Made by a program: the position numbers and the translations under genes | Source of the DNA: an uncultured Clostridium sp. | Lineage (GTDB): Bacteria; Bacillota; Clostridia; Clostridiales; Clostridiaceae | Assembly: GCA_937927335.1 (NCBI GenBank) | Contig: CALBDU010000014.1 | Coordinates: 13,297 to 77,296, forward strand | Reading direction: 5' to 3' | DNA: 64,000 bases | Notes under the pieces: model-generated | The model's input: only the letters and a program-made list of their open reading frames with translations | Database searches by the model: none | Told to the model about the DNA's origin: nothing | In this document: positions 8,401 through 17,634 of the stretch, piece by piece | Layout of the letters: each line of letters starts with the position of its first letter | Numbering within the stretch: the first letter of the stretch is position 1

Positions 8401-10029
8401 TTACTGCATGAACAATTTTATGTCATCATCTGCAGTTCCAATACCAGCTATACCAAACTTGTCCACTAATACACCAGCAACATTTGGTGATAAGAAGCCT
8501 GGAAGAGTTGGTCCAAGATGAATATTTTTAACTCCAAGGTATAATAGTGCAAGAAGCACAATAACGGCCTTTTGCTCATACCAGGCAATGTTATAGGCTA
8601 TTGGAAGCTTGTTTACATCATCTAGGCCAAATACTTCCTTAAGCTTTAAGGCAATCAGTGCCAATGAATATGAATCATTGCACTGTCCTGCATCAAGAAC
8701 TCTGGGTATTCCTCCTATATCGCCTAAATTTAACTTGTTATATCGATATTTAGCACAGCCTGCAGTTAAAATTATTGTATCAGCAGGGAGTTTTTCAGCA
8801 AATTCAGTATAATATTCCCTGGATTTCATACGTCCGTCGCAGCCAGCCATAACAAAGAATTTCTTAACTGCTCCAGATTTAACTGCATCAATTACCTTAT
8901 CAGCCAATGCAAATACCTGTTCGTGAGCAAAGCCTCCTACTATTTCACCATTTTCAATGGCTGATGGAGCATTTAATTTTTTAGCCATTTCTATAATTTT
9001 TGAAAAATCCTTCTTGCCATTTGCATCGGCTTCTATGTGCATGCAGCCTGGGTAGCCTGCAGCACCCGTTGTAAATATTCTTGCCCTTACTTCTTCACTT
9101 CTTGGAGGAACTATACAGTTTGTAGTGAATAGTACAGGGCCATGGAAGGATTCAAATTCATCAATTTGTTTCCACCAGGCATTTCCATAGTTCCCTGCAA
9201 GGTTGTCATACTTTTTAAATGCAGGATAGTAATGTGCCGGCAGCATTTCACTATGTGTATAAACATCTACACCAGTTCCCTTGGTCTGTTCCAAAAGCTG
9301 TTCTAAGTCAGTGAGGTCATGTCCAGAAATCAGGATTGCAGGATTATTCCTAACTCCTATATTAACCTTTGTAATTTCAGGATTTCCGTATTTTGATGTA
9401 TTGGCTTCATCAAGCAATGCCATGGCAGAAACACCAAACTGGCCTGTCTTTAAAGTAAGAGCCACCAGGTCGTCTGCTGTAAGTGAATTGTCCAGTAATG
9501 CTGCTAAGCCTTCATAAATGAAAGCATAAATATCATTATTTTCTTTACCGATATTCAAGGCATGATGAGTATACGCAGCCATACCCTTAATACCATAGGT
9601 TATCATTTCTCTTAATGAGCGTACATCCTCATTTTCTGTTGAAAGCACACCAACTAAAGCAGCCTTTCCCAATTTCTCTTCTTTGGACACTGCTTCAAAT
9701 GTAACTGCATCACTAGGATTATTTATTGAGGATTTATTTCTTAGTTCATTTCTTAAAGCAAGCATCTTGTCGATCTGATTTTCAAAGTCCTTAGCGTCAA
9801 AATTGGCATTGGTTATTGTCATGAATAAGCTTTTTAAAACCTCATGATTAACCTCCTTGATGTCCTTTACTTCCATTTTCCCTTTAATAATAATTTCGGA
9901 AATACCCTTTAAGGTGTAGATTAATAAGTCTTGAAGTTTTGCAACCTCCTCTGTTTTTCCACATACGCCTCTGATTTCACAACCAGTTCCCTTTGCTGTC
10001 TCCTGGCACTGATAACAAAACATACTCAT
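8401..10029 (-). CDS. hcp: hydroxylamine reductase / hybrid cluster protein
   Basis: Hybrid-cluster protein used by anaerobes in nitrosative-stress defence (NO reduction, and hydroxylamine reduction to ammonia in vitro). The 542-residue length matches the class. The N-terminal MFCYQCQETAKGTGC supplies Cys ligands of the [4Fe-4S] cluster. Downstream cysteines of the hybrid cluster appear in GAAGYPGCMHI, MAGCDGRM, LTAGCAKYR and DAGQCNDSYS. GGAGGG precedes the ATG. No hcr reductase gene lies beside it, so electrons must come from another donor. A sigma-A-type promoter is visible about 120 nt upstream. Confidence 0.97.
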   Translation of the reverse strand: MSMFCYQCQETAKGTGCEIRGVCGKTEEVAKLQDLLIYTLKGISEIIIKGKMEVKDIKEVNHEVLKSLFMTITNANFDAKDFENQIDKMLALRNELRNKSSINNPSDAVTFEAVSKEEKLGKAALVGVLSTENEDVRSLREMITYGIKGMAAYTHHALNIGKENNDIYAFIYEGLAALLDNSLTADDLVALTLKTGQFGVSAMALLDEANTSKYGNPEITKVNIGVRNNPAILISGHDLTDLEQLLEQTKGTGVDVYTHSEMLPAHYYPAFKKYDNLAGNYGNAWWKQIDEFESFHGPVLFTTNCIVPPRSEEVRARIFTTGAAGYPGCMHIEADANGKKDFSKIIEMAKKLNAPSAIENGEIVGGFAHEQVFALADKVIDAVKSGAVKKFFVMAGCDGRMKSREYYTEFAEKLPADTIILTAGCAKYRYNKLNLGDIGGIPRVLDAGQCNDSYSLALIALKLKEVFGLDDVNKLPIAYNIAWYEQKAVIVLLALLYLGVKNIHLGPTLPGFLSPNVAGVLVDKFGIAGIGTADDDIKLFMQ

Positions 10030-10147
10030 ACTAAATTCCCTCCTTATTGGTTTTATGAGAAATAAAGAAATATGAATCTTGAGTTACTGAATTTACAATT
10101 TTCTACATTTAAATCTCTAACAGTAAATCAAAATACATCTTAAGGAA

Positions 10148-10176
10148 TTTATATCATAAAATGTAACAAGTTTCAA
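10148..10176 (-). promoter_or_regulatory. probable hcp promoter
   Basis: Minus-strand TTGAAA and TATAAA separated by 17 nt, giving a leader of roughly 115 nt before the hcp ATG. No clear Rex, Fnr or HcpR palindrome was identified by eye. Confidence 0.55.
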
Positions 10177-10347
10177 CAGTAATTGTTTGAATATTCCATA
10201 AATATATCATTTATTGTAAGCACTCCACAGCAATACAAGTCCTTAATTATTGTGGGCATAGAAACATACCTTGAAATAATGGAGGAATTGGATAAACCTA
10301 TGTAGAATATAATAGCATAAATCAATGGATGTATTGGAGAGTTTAGT

Positions 10348-10887
10348 ATGAAAGAATATTTTTTAAATACTTTAAGAGTGGGATTTTCTGTATGGAGTGA
10401 AAAAAACATATCTGACGCATTAGAGCTATGGGGTAATCCAAGGGTAACTAAATTTATTGCCGCAGAAGGTAAAATGTCAAATGAACAGATACAGCAAAGG
10501 CTTAAAAAGGAAATAGAAAATTATAATAATTTCAATATCCAGTACTGGCCAATTTACCACTTGGAAACCGATGAATTCATAGGCTGCTGTGGTTTGAGAC
10601 CCTACGCCCCTGAAAAAAATGTACTTGAAATGGGCATCCATTTAAGGGACAAGTATTGGGGAAAAGGATTTGCAAAGGAAGCCTGCCTTGCAGTTATTGA
10701 ATATGCATTTAATACTCTCGAGGCTGATGGAATTTTTACAGGCCACAATCCTAATAATACTGCTTCAGCCAAGCTTCTTAAAAATCTTGGATTTACCTAC
10801 ACCCATGATGAATTTTATCCTCCCACAGGACTTAATCACCCTTCATACTTGATGACAAAGCAGGCTTATAAGGCTAACCAGTTGTAA
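10348..10887 (+). CDS. GNAT acetyltransferase, RimJ/RimL-like
   Basis: Acetyltransferase_3-type GNAT of 179 residues. It shows an N-terminal NTLRVGFSVWSEKNISDALELW stretch (in two blocks), GCCGLRPYAPEKNVLEMGI in the central sheet and the acetyl-CoA loop DKYWGKGFAKEACLAV. The C-terminal signature is NNTASAKLLKNLGF. The relatives acetylate ribosomal protein N-termini or small amines; the substrate here is unknown. GGAG precedes the ATG. Single-gene unit divergent from hcp. Confidence 0.88.
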   Translation: MKEYFLNTLRVGFSVWSEKNISDALELWGNPRVTKFIAAEGKMSNEQIQQRLKKEIENYNNFNIQYWPIYHLETDEFIGCCGLRPYAPEKNVLEMGIHLRDKYWGKGFAKEACLAVIEYAFNTLEADGIFTGHNPNNTASAKLLKNLGFTYTHDEFYPPTGLNHPSYLMTKQAYKANQL

Positions 10888-10989
10888 GACAGGTTATTTG
10901 GCAGGTAGCTCCAGTTGATTTCCATAATTCAACATAGAAAATGAAAATTTACAGTATGATATGATAAAAATTTAAAGGAGGAAAAAGTT

Positions 10990-11763
10990 ATGAGACAGTA
11001 CGTAGTGGATGCTTTCACTGATAAGGTATTTGGAGGTAACCCGGCGGCGGTTTGCGTTATGGACCAGTGGCTGGAGGATGATACTATGATGAAAATTACC
11101 TGTGAAAACAATTTGTCTGAAACTGCATTTGCAGTTAAGGAAGGAAATAACTACAGGCTCAGATGGTTTACCCCAGGTGGGGAAATTGACCTGTGCGGCC
11201 ATGCTACTCTGGCAACAGCCTACATTATCACAAGATTTGTGGATAAGACCCAGGATGAGATTGGTTTCAATACTCTAAGCGGCATTTTAACAGTGACTAA
11301 AAAAGGCGAACTGCTTGAAATGGACTTCCCTGCCTATGAGCTTAAAAAAGTGGAGGTTACTGATGCCATCACAGAGGCCATTGGTGTCCGTCCTGTTGAA
11401 GCATGGATGGCCAGAGATCTACTTTGCATTTTTGATAATGAAGATGATATCCGCAGCATGACTCCTGATATGGAAAAGGTTAAGAAGCTGGATGGGGTCC
11501 TTTTAAATGTTACAGCAAAGGGAAAAGACTTTGATTGTGTATCCCGTTCCTTTGCGCCTAAAATGAATGTGCCGGAAGATCCGGTGTGTGGTTCCGGACA
11601 CTGTCATATTGTTCCATACTGGGCTGATAAATTAAAGAAAAGTGACATTACAGCCTATCAAGCCTCCAAAAGAGGGGGCACTTTATATTGCAGAGTAGAT
11701 GGAAACCGCATAAAAATCAGCGGAAAAGCAGCACTGTATTCAGTGGCAGACATAAACTTCTAA
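10990..11763 (+). CDS. PhzF family isomerase/epimerase-like protein
   Basis: PhzF-fold protein (diaminopimelate-epimerase superfamily) of 257 residues. It opens with QYVVDAFTDKVFGGNPAAV. The catalytic acid corresponds to the Glu in LSETAFAV, the RWFTPGGEIDLCGHATLA box is present, and the second half carries PEDPVCGSGHCHIVPYW. Usual length is 260-300. GGAGGAAAAAG precedes the ATG. Substrate unknown; family members isomerise small metabolites and are common in clostridia. Confidence 0.92.
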   Translation: MRQYVVDAFTDKVFGGNPAAVCVMDQWLEDDTMMKITCENNLSETAFAVKEGNNYRLRWFTPGGEIDLCGHATLATAYIITRFVDKTQDEIGFNTLSGILTVTKKGELLEMDFPAYELKKVEVTDAITEAIGVRPVEAWMARDLLCIFDNEDDIRSMTPDMEKVKKLDGVLLNVTAKGKDFDCVSRSFAPKMNVPEDPVCGSGHCHIVPYWADKLKKSDITAYQASKRGGTLYCRVDGNRIKISGKAALYSVADINF

Positions 11764-11769
11764 ATAAAA

Positions 11770-11799
11770 ACACCATAGTTCCAAACTGGAATTATGGTG
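11770..11799. terminator. bidirectional terminator
   Basis: Stem CACCATAGTTCCA / TGGAATTATGGTG, flanked by A-rich and T-rich runs, between the convergent PhzF-like and permease genes. Confidence 0.8.
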
Positions 11800-11831
11800 T
11801 TTAATAATGTGCTGATAAAATTAAGCCTTTA

Positions 11832-13688
11832 TTATTCTGAATCGTCGCTGTAATCCAGATGATAAGGATAGGTGGCCACGATTATATTACTGTTCCTCAA
11901 GAGAGTTTCTCTAATAAATAAGCTAGTGTGATTATGAAGGAAACCGCTCCAGGATTCATGGGTAATAAATTGAGGTAAAACCACAGTAACCTTCTCATCA
12001 TCATCTGCAGTTTCTGCAATCAATTCAATATTTTCCAGCAACGGTGTAACTACTGCTCTATATGGAGAATATTTTGCAATGAGATGCATATCGGTATTTA
12101 ATTGGCTCCATCTGAATTTGAGCTTTTCCATAGCAGCCTCATCTGTAGAAATATTAAGGGCAATGACATTCCCCCCCAGGCTTTGAGCATACTGCAGGGC
12201 TCCTATGGCGGCCTTATTAAGAGTAGCTATTGGAACTACTATAATATGCTTGTATTTTATTCTGAAATTTACCTTATCCAGTTTCAGGGAGCTTACGCTT
12301 AAGCCGGATGCAACCTTATCGTAGTGTGCTTTTATCTTCAATTGAATTACGATTATAATAGGGATAAGAATTACTACTACATAGGCTCCTTCTGTAAATT
12401 TTTCTGCCAGAATAATTATTGTAGTTAGCAGGGTTACAACTGTGCCTATTCCGTTTATTATCACACCCTGTTTCCAGTTCTTTTCCCTGCCCTTTCTCCA
12501 GTGGTTTACCATACCAAATTGTCCAAGGGTAAAGGATATAAATACTCCTATGGCATATAACGGTATAAGCCTGTGGGTATCTGCCTTAAATGCGATAACC
12601 AAAATGCAGGCTATAAATGACAAAGCCATAATGCCCACTGAGAAGCTCAGTCGTTTGCCTCTTATAGTAAACTGTCTTGGAGCGTAGCCGTCCTTTCCCA
12701 CAATGTACATAAGCATTGGAAATCCAGTAAAGGCAGTATTACAGGCCATAAGCAAAATTACAGCAGTACTGAACTGGATTACATAAAACATAAATCCTTT
12801 GTTGAAGACTCCAACTGCAATTTGTGATACAACTGTAGGTCCGTTTGATATAGGAATAGCGTTATAAAATATGGCCAGCACTGAGGTGCCGCCAAATATG
12901 AAGAATATAAGCGCTGCCAAAAGGATCATAACTATCTTAGCATTTTTTGTGCTTGGCTCCTGAAAATTTGGTACCGAGTTACTTACAGCCTCCACACCTG
13001 TCAAGGCGGAACATCCGGATGAAAATGCCCTTAGGATTAAAAACAAGGACACGCCCTCCACTGATGCAGCAGGAACGGAAAACATTGGCTTGGGATGTAT
13101 GCCCAGTATAAAATATTTGAATAATCCATACACAATCATAAAAATCATGCTGAATATGAAAATATAGGTTGGTATGGCAAATATTTTTGATGATTCACTA
13201 ATACCCCTTAAATTTAAAACAGTTAAAACAATAATCAGAAATACAACAAAGCCTACCTTATATTGTCCCATGGTTCCAAAGGCTGATACAATGGCATCAG
13301 CTCCTGCACTGGCGCTAACTGCCACAGTAAGAATATAGCTTATAATCAGGCCGGAGCTTGCACATAGTCCAGCTCTGGCTCCTAAATTCTCCTTGGCAAC
13401 CTTGTAGGCACCGCCACCCTGAGGATAAGCCCTGATGATTTGAATGTATGAAATTGTCAATACCACAAGAAGGCCTATAATCATAAAGGACGTCCAGGTG
13501 AGCCACTGGTAGGCGGCTGCACCAAGTACTATAAGCACAAAAAGTATTTCCTGAGCTCCATATGCAACAGATGATATAGCATCACTTGCCATTATTGCCA
13601 GTCCAAAGGGAATGTTATATTTCTCTTTACTTCCCTTTTCATTGGCCAGTGGTTTTCCAATTATAATATCAAGTATTTTATTTATCAT
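11832..13688 (-). CDS. APC-superfamily permease, KimA-like potassium transporter
   Basis: Polytopic membrane protein of 618 residues. The first 430 or so form 12 TM helices of the APC fold, with SDAISSVAYGAQEIL in TM1 and YPQGGGAYKVAKENLG before TM3. A 150-residue cytosolic tail follows with a universal-stress-protein-like pattern (IIVVPIATLNKAAIGALQYA). Length, helix layout and tail match Bacillus KimA (YdaO), a high-affinity proton-coupled K+ importer. An amino acid permease is the alternative. AAGGAG precedes the ATG. In bacilli kimA sits behind a c-di-AMP riboswitch; I see no such structure in the 260 nt upstream here. Confidence 0.82.
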   Translation of the reverse strand: MINKILDIIIGKPLANEKGSKEKYNIPFGLAIMASDAISSVAYGAQEILFVLIVLGAAAYQWLTWTSFMIIGLLVVLTISYIQIIRAYPQGGGAYKVAKENLGARAGLCASSGLIISYILTVAVSASAGADAIVSAFGTMGQYKVGFVVFLIIVLTVLNLRGISESSKIFAIPTYIFIFSMIFMIVYGLFKYFILGIHPKPMFSVPAASVEGVSLFLILRAFSSGCSALTGVEAVSNSVPNFQEPSTKNAKIVMILLAALIFFIFGGTSVLAIFYNAIPISNGPTVVSQIAVGVFNKGFMFYVIQFSTAVILLMACNTAFTGFPMLMYIVGKDGYAPRQFTIRGKRLSFSVGIMALSFIACILVIAFKADTHRLIPLYAIGVFISFTLGQFGMVNHWRKGREKNWKQGVIINGIGTVVTLLTTIIILAEKFTEGAYVVVILIPIIIVIQLKIKAHYDKVASGLSVSSLKLDKVNFRIKYKHIIVVPIATLNKAAIGALQYAQSLGGNVIALNISTDEAAMEKLKFRWSQLNTDMHLIAKYSPYRAVVTPLLENIELIAETADDDEKVTVVLPQFITHESWSGFLHNHTSLFIRETLLRNSNIIVATYPYHLDYSDDSE

Positions 13689-13907
13689 TTTTTCTCCTTA
13701 TAACATGAAACATTTCTGCAACATTCACATATTACATTTTTATTAATAAGTATGCAACAACAGGCAAAGGCTTAAAAACCCTTTCCACGTCATTAATTTA
13801 CAAAATATTAATATTTATCTTGACACTGCTCACTATAGATTGATTTTGCTCATATTTATAAGAAAATATTCTATGAGAAAAAGTACTTTTCTATATAAAT
13901 AAAAGAT

Positions 13908-13932
13908 GGGAAAACATACTTATTGTTTTCCC
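13908..13932 (-). terminator. terminator of the bilin-reductase-like gene
   Basis: Stem GGGAAAAC / GTTTTCCC followed on the minus strand by ATCTTTTATTT, about 20 nt past the stop at 13953. Confidence 0.75.
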
Positions 13933-13952
13933 ACCTCTTATGCTATATTTAA

Positions 13953-14693
13953 TTATTTACAATTTTCGCAGCTGCTTGTTCCAAAAAATACGTCGTTAAA
14001 GAATTTTTTAGTTCCATCCACACCCATAATGGCTTTGAACACATTTGTGGAAACGCCCCCATTATCCACTAAGCCATCAGTATAGTCCTGGGTAATCCTC
14101 CACTTTTGCTTTCTTTCTTCTTCTGTATACAGCGTGCTGCCCTTTTCCATTTCAATAAATAATTTCAGGTTTGCTGCAAACATGGATGATATCTCAATAT
14201 CCTTAAGTTTATCTGCTTTCTTTGCTGTACAAACAGGCTTTAGTGAATCATACCAGCATTCCCGTAGTACCATATCCTCGAGGTGATTATGTTGTTCCTT
14301 TAAACCTGCAAGTCTGTCCATATAATTTAAATAAAGCTCATCCTTTTTCGGCACCAAATCATAATATTCGATTAAAAAACTCCTTTTTTCCTGCATGTAT
14401 ATATAGTCAGTTGAAAATAAAGGCAATGCCTTATAATAGGGAGTTATTACAAAGGAAACCATTTGAAGCTTATTTGAATTCCTGGAGTCCATTACTAAAA
14501 GGTTTCCTACGCCACAAATGTCATACTGTTTAATCTTATAGTCAATACCTTGAATTTGTATATTGGCAAATTCCCCGGTTTCAACCTCTTTAATTTCATA
14601 ATTGGCAGTAACTAACTCCATTCCCGCATTTATATGTCTTTCAATGATCCTTTTATTTACATCAAAAAAATTTTCATTATCCGCTTTTTCCAT
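13953..14693 (-). CDS. ferredoxin-dependent bilin reductase-like protein
   Basis: Probable member of the PcyA/HY2/PebS superfamily, which reduces double bonds of linear tetrapyrroles using ferredoxin. The region LQMVSFVITP then YKALPLFSTDYIY aligns with PcyA LDILHCVMFP and YGLPLFGCDIV. The catalytic Asp (PcyA D105) is kept in STDY, while PcyA His88 is replaced by Ser. The C-terminus STNVFKAIMG ... KKFFNDVFFG matches the family's final helix pattern (PcyA RRVLEKAFG ... AERYMSQVLFD). The product (246 aa from the ATG at 14693, GGGG ribosome site) is the right size. It ends in CENC. It is last gene of a unit with two geranylgeranyl-reductase-like flavoproteins. The alignment is from memory; function is inferred. 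Confidence 0.62.
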   Translation of the reverse strand: MEKADNENFFDVNKRIIERHINAGMELVTANYEIKEVETGEFANIQIQGIDYKIKQYDICGVGNLLVMDSRNSNKLQMVSFVITPYYKALPLFSTDYIYMQEKRSFLIEYYDLVPKKDELYLNYMDRLAGLKEQHNHLEDMVLRECWYDSLKPVCTAKKADKLKDIEISSMFAANLKLFIEMEKGSTLYTEEERKQKWRITQDYTDGLVDNGGVSTNVFKAIMGVDGTKKFFNDVFFGTSSCENCK

Positions 14694-14749
14694 ACTATTA
14701 CCCCATTCCAAAATACACAAATTAAATTGTATTTTAATTTATAACCTTT

Positions 14750-16033
14750 TTAATCAAGCTTTCCTGCATCATTCAATTCAGCAATATTTCTTATCTTGTC
14801 AAATAAAGCTGGTCTTTCATTTTCAATACGAGCTTTGTGTGACAATATGGCTTTCCATACATTTTTAGGAACTTCGAACTGACTGAAGTTTCCATTTACC
14901 AATTTACCTTCAACTAAGGAAAATAAGTAGTCAAGCTCATCATCTGAGTATTTTGGCCTCATGCCTAAACTGCCATAGAGCTTAACAAATTCAAGAGGGT
15001 TGGTACGATTAAAATCAAAGGCCTTAACCCACCAGCTTGTATATTTTTCAAAACCATTTAAACCCATAAGCTCATCATTAATTGCATTAGCTCCGTGATA
15101 ACCGCACATCAATGCCCCCTGGACGATAACCTCAATATGAGCTGCACTGTCTCCAATTACAAGCACATTTCCGCTGTAAGGTTTTAGAAGTGAGTCATAA
15201 GACTTAACGGAACATCCTCTCCTTTCCACTACACGGGCATTGGTAAAATGATGGCTCATGGGACTGTCCTTAATAAGTTTTTCAAAAAGAACATCCGGTC
15301 TTAGATCTTTTGTACCCATAATGGTAAGTTCAATTGCATCCTTGCCTTCTACAGCAGATTCAATCATTACTTCTGCAAAAGGATGATATTTACTTCCATA
15401 GAATTGATTCCAGCTTTGCTTCTCAAATCCAGTGGTGCCTTCCATAATACAGCTGAATACCAAAGGAGCTCCATAGAAGGTTCTGCCAATATTTAAGCCA
15501 AATAATCCGGTTAATTTTGCATTGACCCCCTCGGCAATAACTAGTTTCCTTGCTAAAAGGGAATAAGTTTTTTTACCGCTTTTGGTATCTATTCTAACAT
15601 GGTCCCCCATGTCTTTTCCTCCATAAGCAATTGAATCCAATATCAGTTCTACCCCCAGCTCTTCGCAATCCTTCCACAAATCCGAAAGAAGGTGTCCTTT
15701 ATCAAACTTCACTGCAAAGGGTCTGTGATCCGGGTGGGCTAAATGTATTTTATGGCCCTTTGGAGAGTGATGATAGTTATCGGTTATATTTAATAAGGGT
15801 CCGGTGTAATTTATATTAAAGCCGTTCTTTGTAAATATTATCTTACCATCCTCAAATTTTACAGTTTCATTTTCATAGCCTTCATCTGTAACAAATTGGG
15901 CGGAGCATGCTCGTTTTACATTTGTGATATCCTTCTTCATTTCAATGACTGTCACTTTTAAGCCTAATTCTGCTGCAGTCTTTGCTGTCATTAACCCAGC
16001 TGGTCCTGCACCAACTACAATTAAATCAATCAT
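14750..16033 (-). CDS. FAD-dependent oxidoreductase, geranylgeranyl reductase-like (copy 2)
   Basis: Flavoprotein of the GGR/ChlP-like group (p-hydroxybenzoate-hydroxylase fold), whose known members reduce isolated C=C bonds of isoprenoids. An N-terminal FAD dinucleotide site (LIVVGAGPAGLMTAKTAAEL), a RACSAQF segment near residue 48, the second FAD motif GNVLVIGDSAAHIEVIVQGA (about 295-315) and a C-terminal helical domain are visible. GAGGGGAG fixes the ATG at 16033; an in-frame start 18 nt upstream is less likely. It is clearly homologous over its full length to the gene just upstream, a tandem duplication. The next gene resembles bilin reductases, which makes a tetrapyrrole or isoprenoid substrate thinkable. 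Confidence 0.85.
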   Translation of the reverse strand: MIDLIVVGAGPAGLMTAKTAAELGLKVTVIEMKKDITNVKRACSAQFVTDEGYENETVKFEDGKIIFTKNGFNINYTGPLLNITDNYHHSPKGHKIHLAHPDHRPFAVKFDKGHLLSDLWKDCEELGVELILDSIAYGGKDMGDHVRIDTKSGKKTYSLLARKLVIAEGVNAKLTGLFGLNIGRTFYGAPLVFSCIMEGTTGFEKQSWNQFYGSKYHPFAEVMIESAVEGKDAIELTIMGTKDLRPDVLFEKLIKDSPMSHHFTNARVVERRGCSVKSYDSLLKPYSGNVLVIGDSAAHIEVIVQGALMCGYHGANAINDELMGLNGFEKYTSWWVKAFDFNRTNPLEFVKLYGSLGMRPKYSDDELDYLFSLVEGKLVNGNFSQFEVPKNVWKAILSHKARIENERPALFDKIRNIAELNDAGKLD

Positions 16034-16052
16034 ATATATAGCTCCCCTCAAA

Positions 16053-17339
16053 TTAATTCTTAAATGTATCTGTTAAAGTCATAGTGTTCATTTTCTTAAT
16101 TTTTTCATATATAGCAGGTCTTTCACTTTTAATTTTCTCTTTATGGAGTAAAATTGCATCCCAGATAAGCTTTGGAGTTTTATATTGACTGTAGGTACCT
16201 TCTAAGGTTTTATCCTGAATAAGACCAAAAAGATAATCCAGTTCCTCATCAGTATATGTTGGTACCAGTGCATAGCCCTGAGATACTAGAAGATATTCAT
16301 CGCTATTAAATTCAAAAGCATCCTTCCACCAGTTAGTATACTTTTCAAAGCCATTCCTTCCCTGAAGCTCATCATTTATGGCATCAGCTGCATGATATCC
16401 GCACATTAGTCCCCCTTGAACCTCAACTTCAACAAAAGCTGCACTATCACCAATTACAAGAACATTGCCCTTATATGGCTTTTTAAGTGATGAAAATGCT
16501 TTAACTGCACAGCCTTGTTTATCTATTAATTTGGCATTTTCGAAATTCTTTTTAAGTGGACTTTTATTAATGACATTTTCATAAATTGAATCTGGTCTTG
16601 CATTTTTCGAACCTGAAATTGTAACTTCAAAGGTGTTATCTCCATATAGGCTAGGCCCAATAATTATTGGTGCATTAGAGTAAAATGCCTTCCCGTAAAA
16701 AAGATTCCAGCTATTTGGTTCGATGTCTGATATTCCTTCGAGAATATATTTTACTACCAGAGCTGTAGCAAAGTTTGTTCTCCCTTTATTTAAACCTAAC
16801 AAACCAGTTAATCGTGCATTTGCGCCCTCGGCTATGACAACTTTTTTTGCATCTAAAGTATACCTGCTTTTATTATTTTTAAGTTTTATGTTTACGTGAT
16901 CAGTATAATCGTCTCCTCCACATGCCAAAGTTGACATTCTTACGTCAACGCCTAAATCAATACATTCCTTATATAGGCCGTGAAGAAGTTTTCGTTTATC
17001 AAATTTTACAGCAAATGGCTTTTGGCCATCATGGGCAAAATGGATTCTATGACCCTTTGGAGACTTATAGTATTTATTTTTAACATCAACTAAAGCTCCA
17101 CTGTAATTAACCTGGAAATTATTTTTTGTGAATACTATTTTCCCGTCTTCCAATTTAATAAATTCGTTCTCATAACCGTCATCCAAAATAAATTGAGCAG
17201 AACATGCTCTACGCAATTGGTTGAAATTTTTATTTTTTTCAATAAGTGTTACTTTAAGTCCTAATTCTGCAGCTCTTTTTGCTGTCATAAGTCCTGCCGC
17301 TCCGGCACCAATAACTAATAAGTCAATAATATTCTTCAT
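16053..17339 (-). CDS. FAD-dependent oxidoreductase, geranylgeranyl reductase-like (copy 1)
   Basis: First gene of the MarR-controlled unit and paralogue of its downstream neighbour. It shows the FAD-binding N-terminus LLVIGAGAAGLMTAKRAAEL, the RRACSAQF segment, the SPKGHRIHFAHDGQKPFAVK region shared with copy 2, and the second FAD motif GNVLVIGDSAAFVEVEVQGG. GGAG precedes the ATG at 17339. The two copies are separated by 19 nt. Copy 1 is more Lys/Asn-rich than copy 2, suggesting divergence after duplication rather than a recent event. Catalytic substrate unknown. Confidence 0.85.
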   Translation of the reverse strand: MKNIIDLLVIGAGAAGLMTAKRAAELGLKVTLIEKNKNFNQLRRACSAQFILDDGYENEFIKLEDGKIVFTKNNFQVNYSGALVDVKNKYYKSPKGHRIHFAHDGQKPFAVKFDKRKLLHGLYKECIDLGVDVRMSTLACGGDDYTDHVNIKLKNNKSRYTLDAKKVVIAEGANARLTGLLGLNKGRTNFATALVVKYILEGISDIEPNSWNLFYGKAFYSNAPIIIGPSLYGDNTFEVTISGSKNARPDSIYENVINKSPLKKNFENAKLIDKQGCAVKAFSSLKKPYKGNVLVIGDSAAFVEVEVQGGLMCGYHAADAINDELQGRNGFEKYTNWWKDAFEFNSDEYLLVSQGYALVPTYTDEELDYLFGLIQDKTLEGTYSQYKTPKLIWDAILLHKEKIKSERPAIYEKIKKMNTMTLTDTFKN

Positions 17340-17466
17340 ACTCTTTAAACATCTCCTTCATTAGTAAAATATTCATCATTAACTCTTATTGCTATTGCAA
17401 AATTTTATAAATTTAGTTAAAGCATGAATATGCACATTACTAATTTCATACGCTTTAAAATAATTT

Positions 17467-17519
17467 AGATAGGTAGGCTACCTATCTATTATGATACTAT
17501 TATTATCTTAAATAGTCAA
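17467..17519 (-). promoter_or_regulatory. promoter with MarR-type operator for the flavoprotein/bilin-reductase-like unit
   Basis: On the minus strand TTGACT (17519-17514) and TATCAT (17496-17491) are separated by 17 nt. Directly downstream, covering the expected transcription start, lies a perfect 10-bp inverted repeat AGATAGGTAG-C-CTACCTATCT (17467-17487). The MarR gene directly upstream is the natural candidate repressor. Confidence 0.75.
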
Positions 17520-17568
17520 TAATAAGTAACTAACCAAATTTATGTGAGCTTTTTACTTCATAAAAAAA

Positions 17569-17611
17569 GCTGATCCCAAATAGAAATTTTCTTTCTATAT
17601 TTGAGACCAGC
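17569..17611 (-). terminator. terminator of the marR gene
   Basis: Long hairpin pairing GCTGATCCCAAATAGAAA with TTTCTATATTTGAGACCAGC, followed on the minus strand by a T run. It separates the regulator from the operon promoter. Confidence 0.75.
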
Positions 17612-17634
17612 GCTGAATTTTTCATTTATTGACG

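Noticed and set aside
10173..10409. 78-codon minus-strand frame
   Set aside because: No ribosome site; overlaps the hcp promoter and the GNAT start at 10348.
13689..13950. Possible c-di-AMP (ydaO) riboswitch before the KimA-like gene
   Set aside because: Expected from the Bacillus case, but none of the conserved aptamer blocks could be found in this AT-rich leader.
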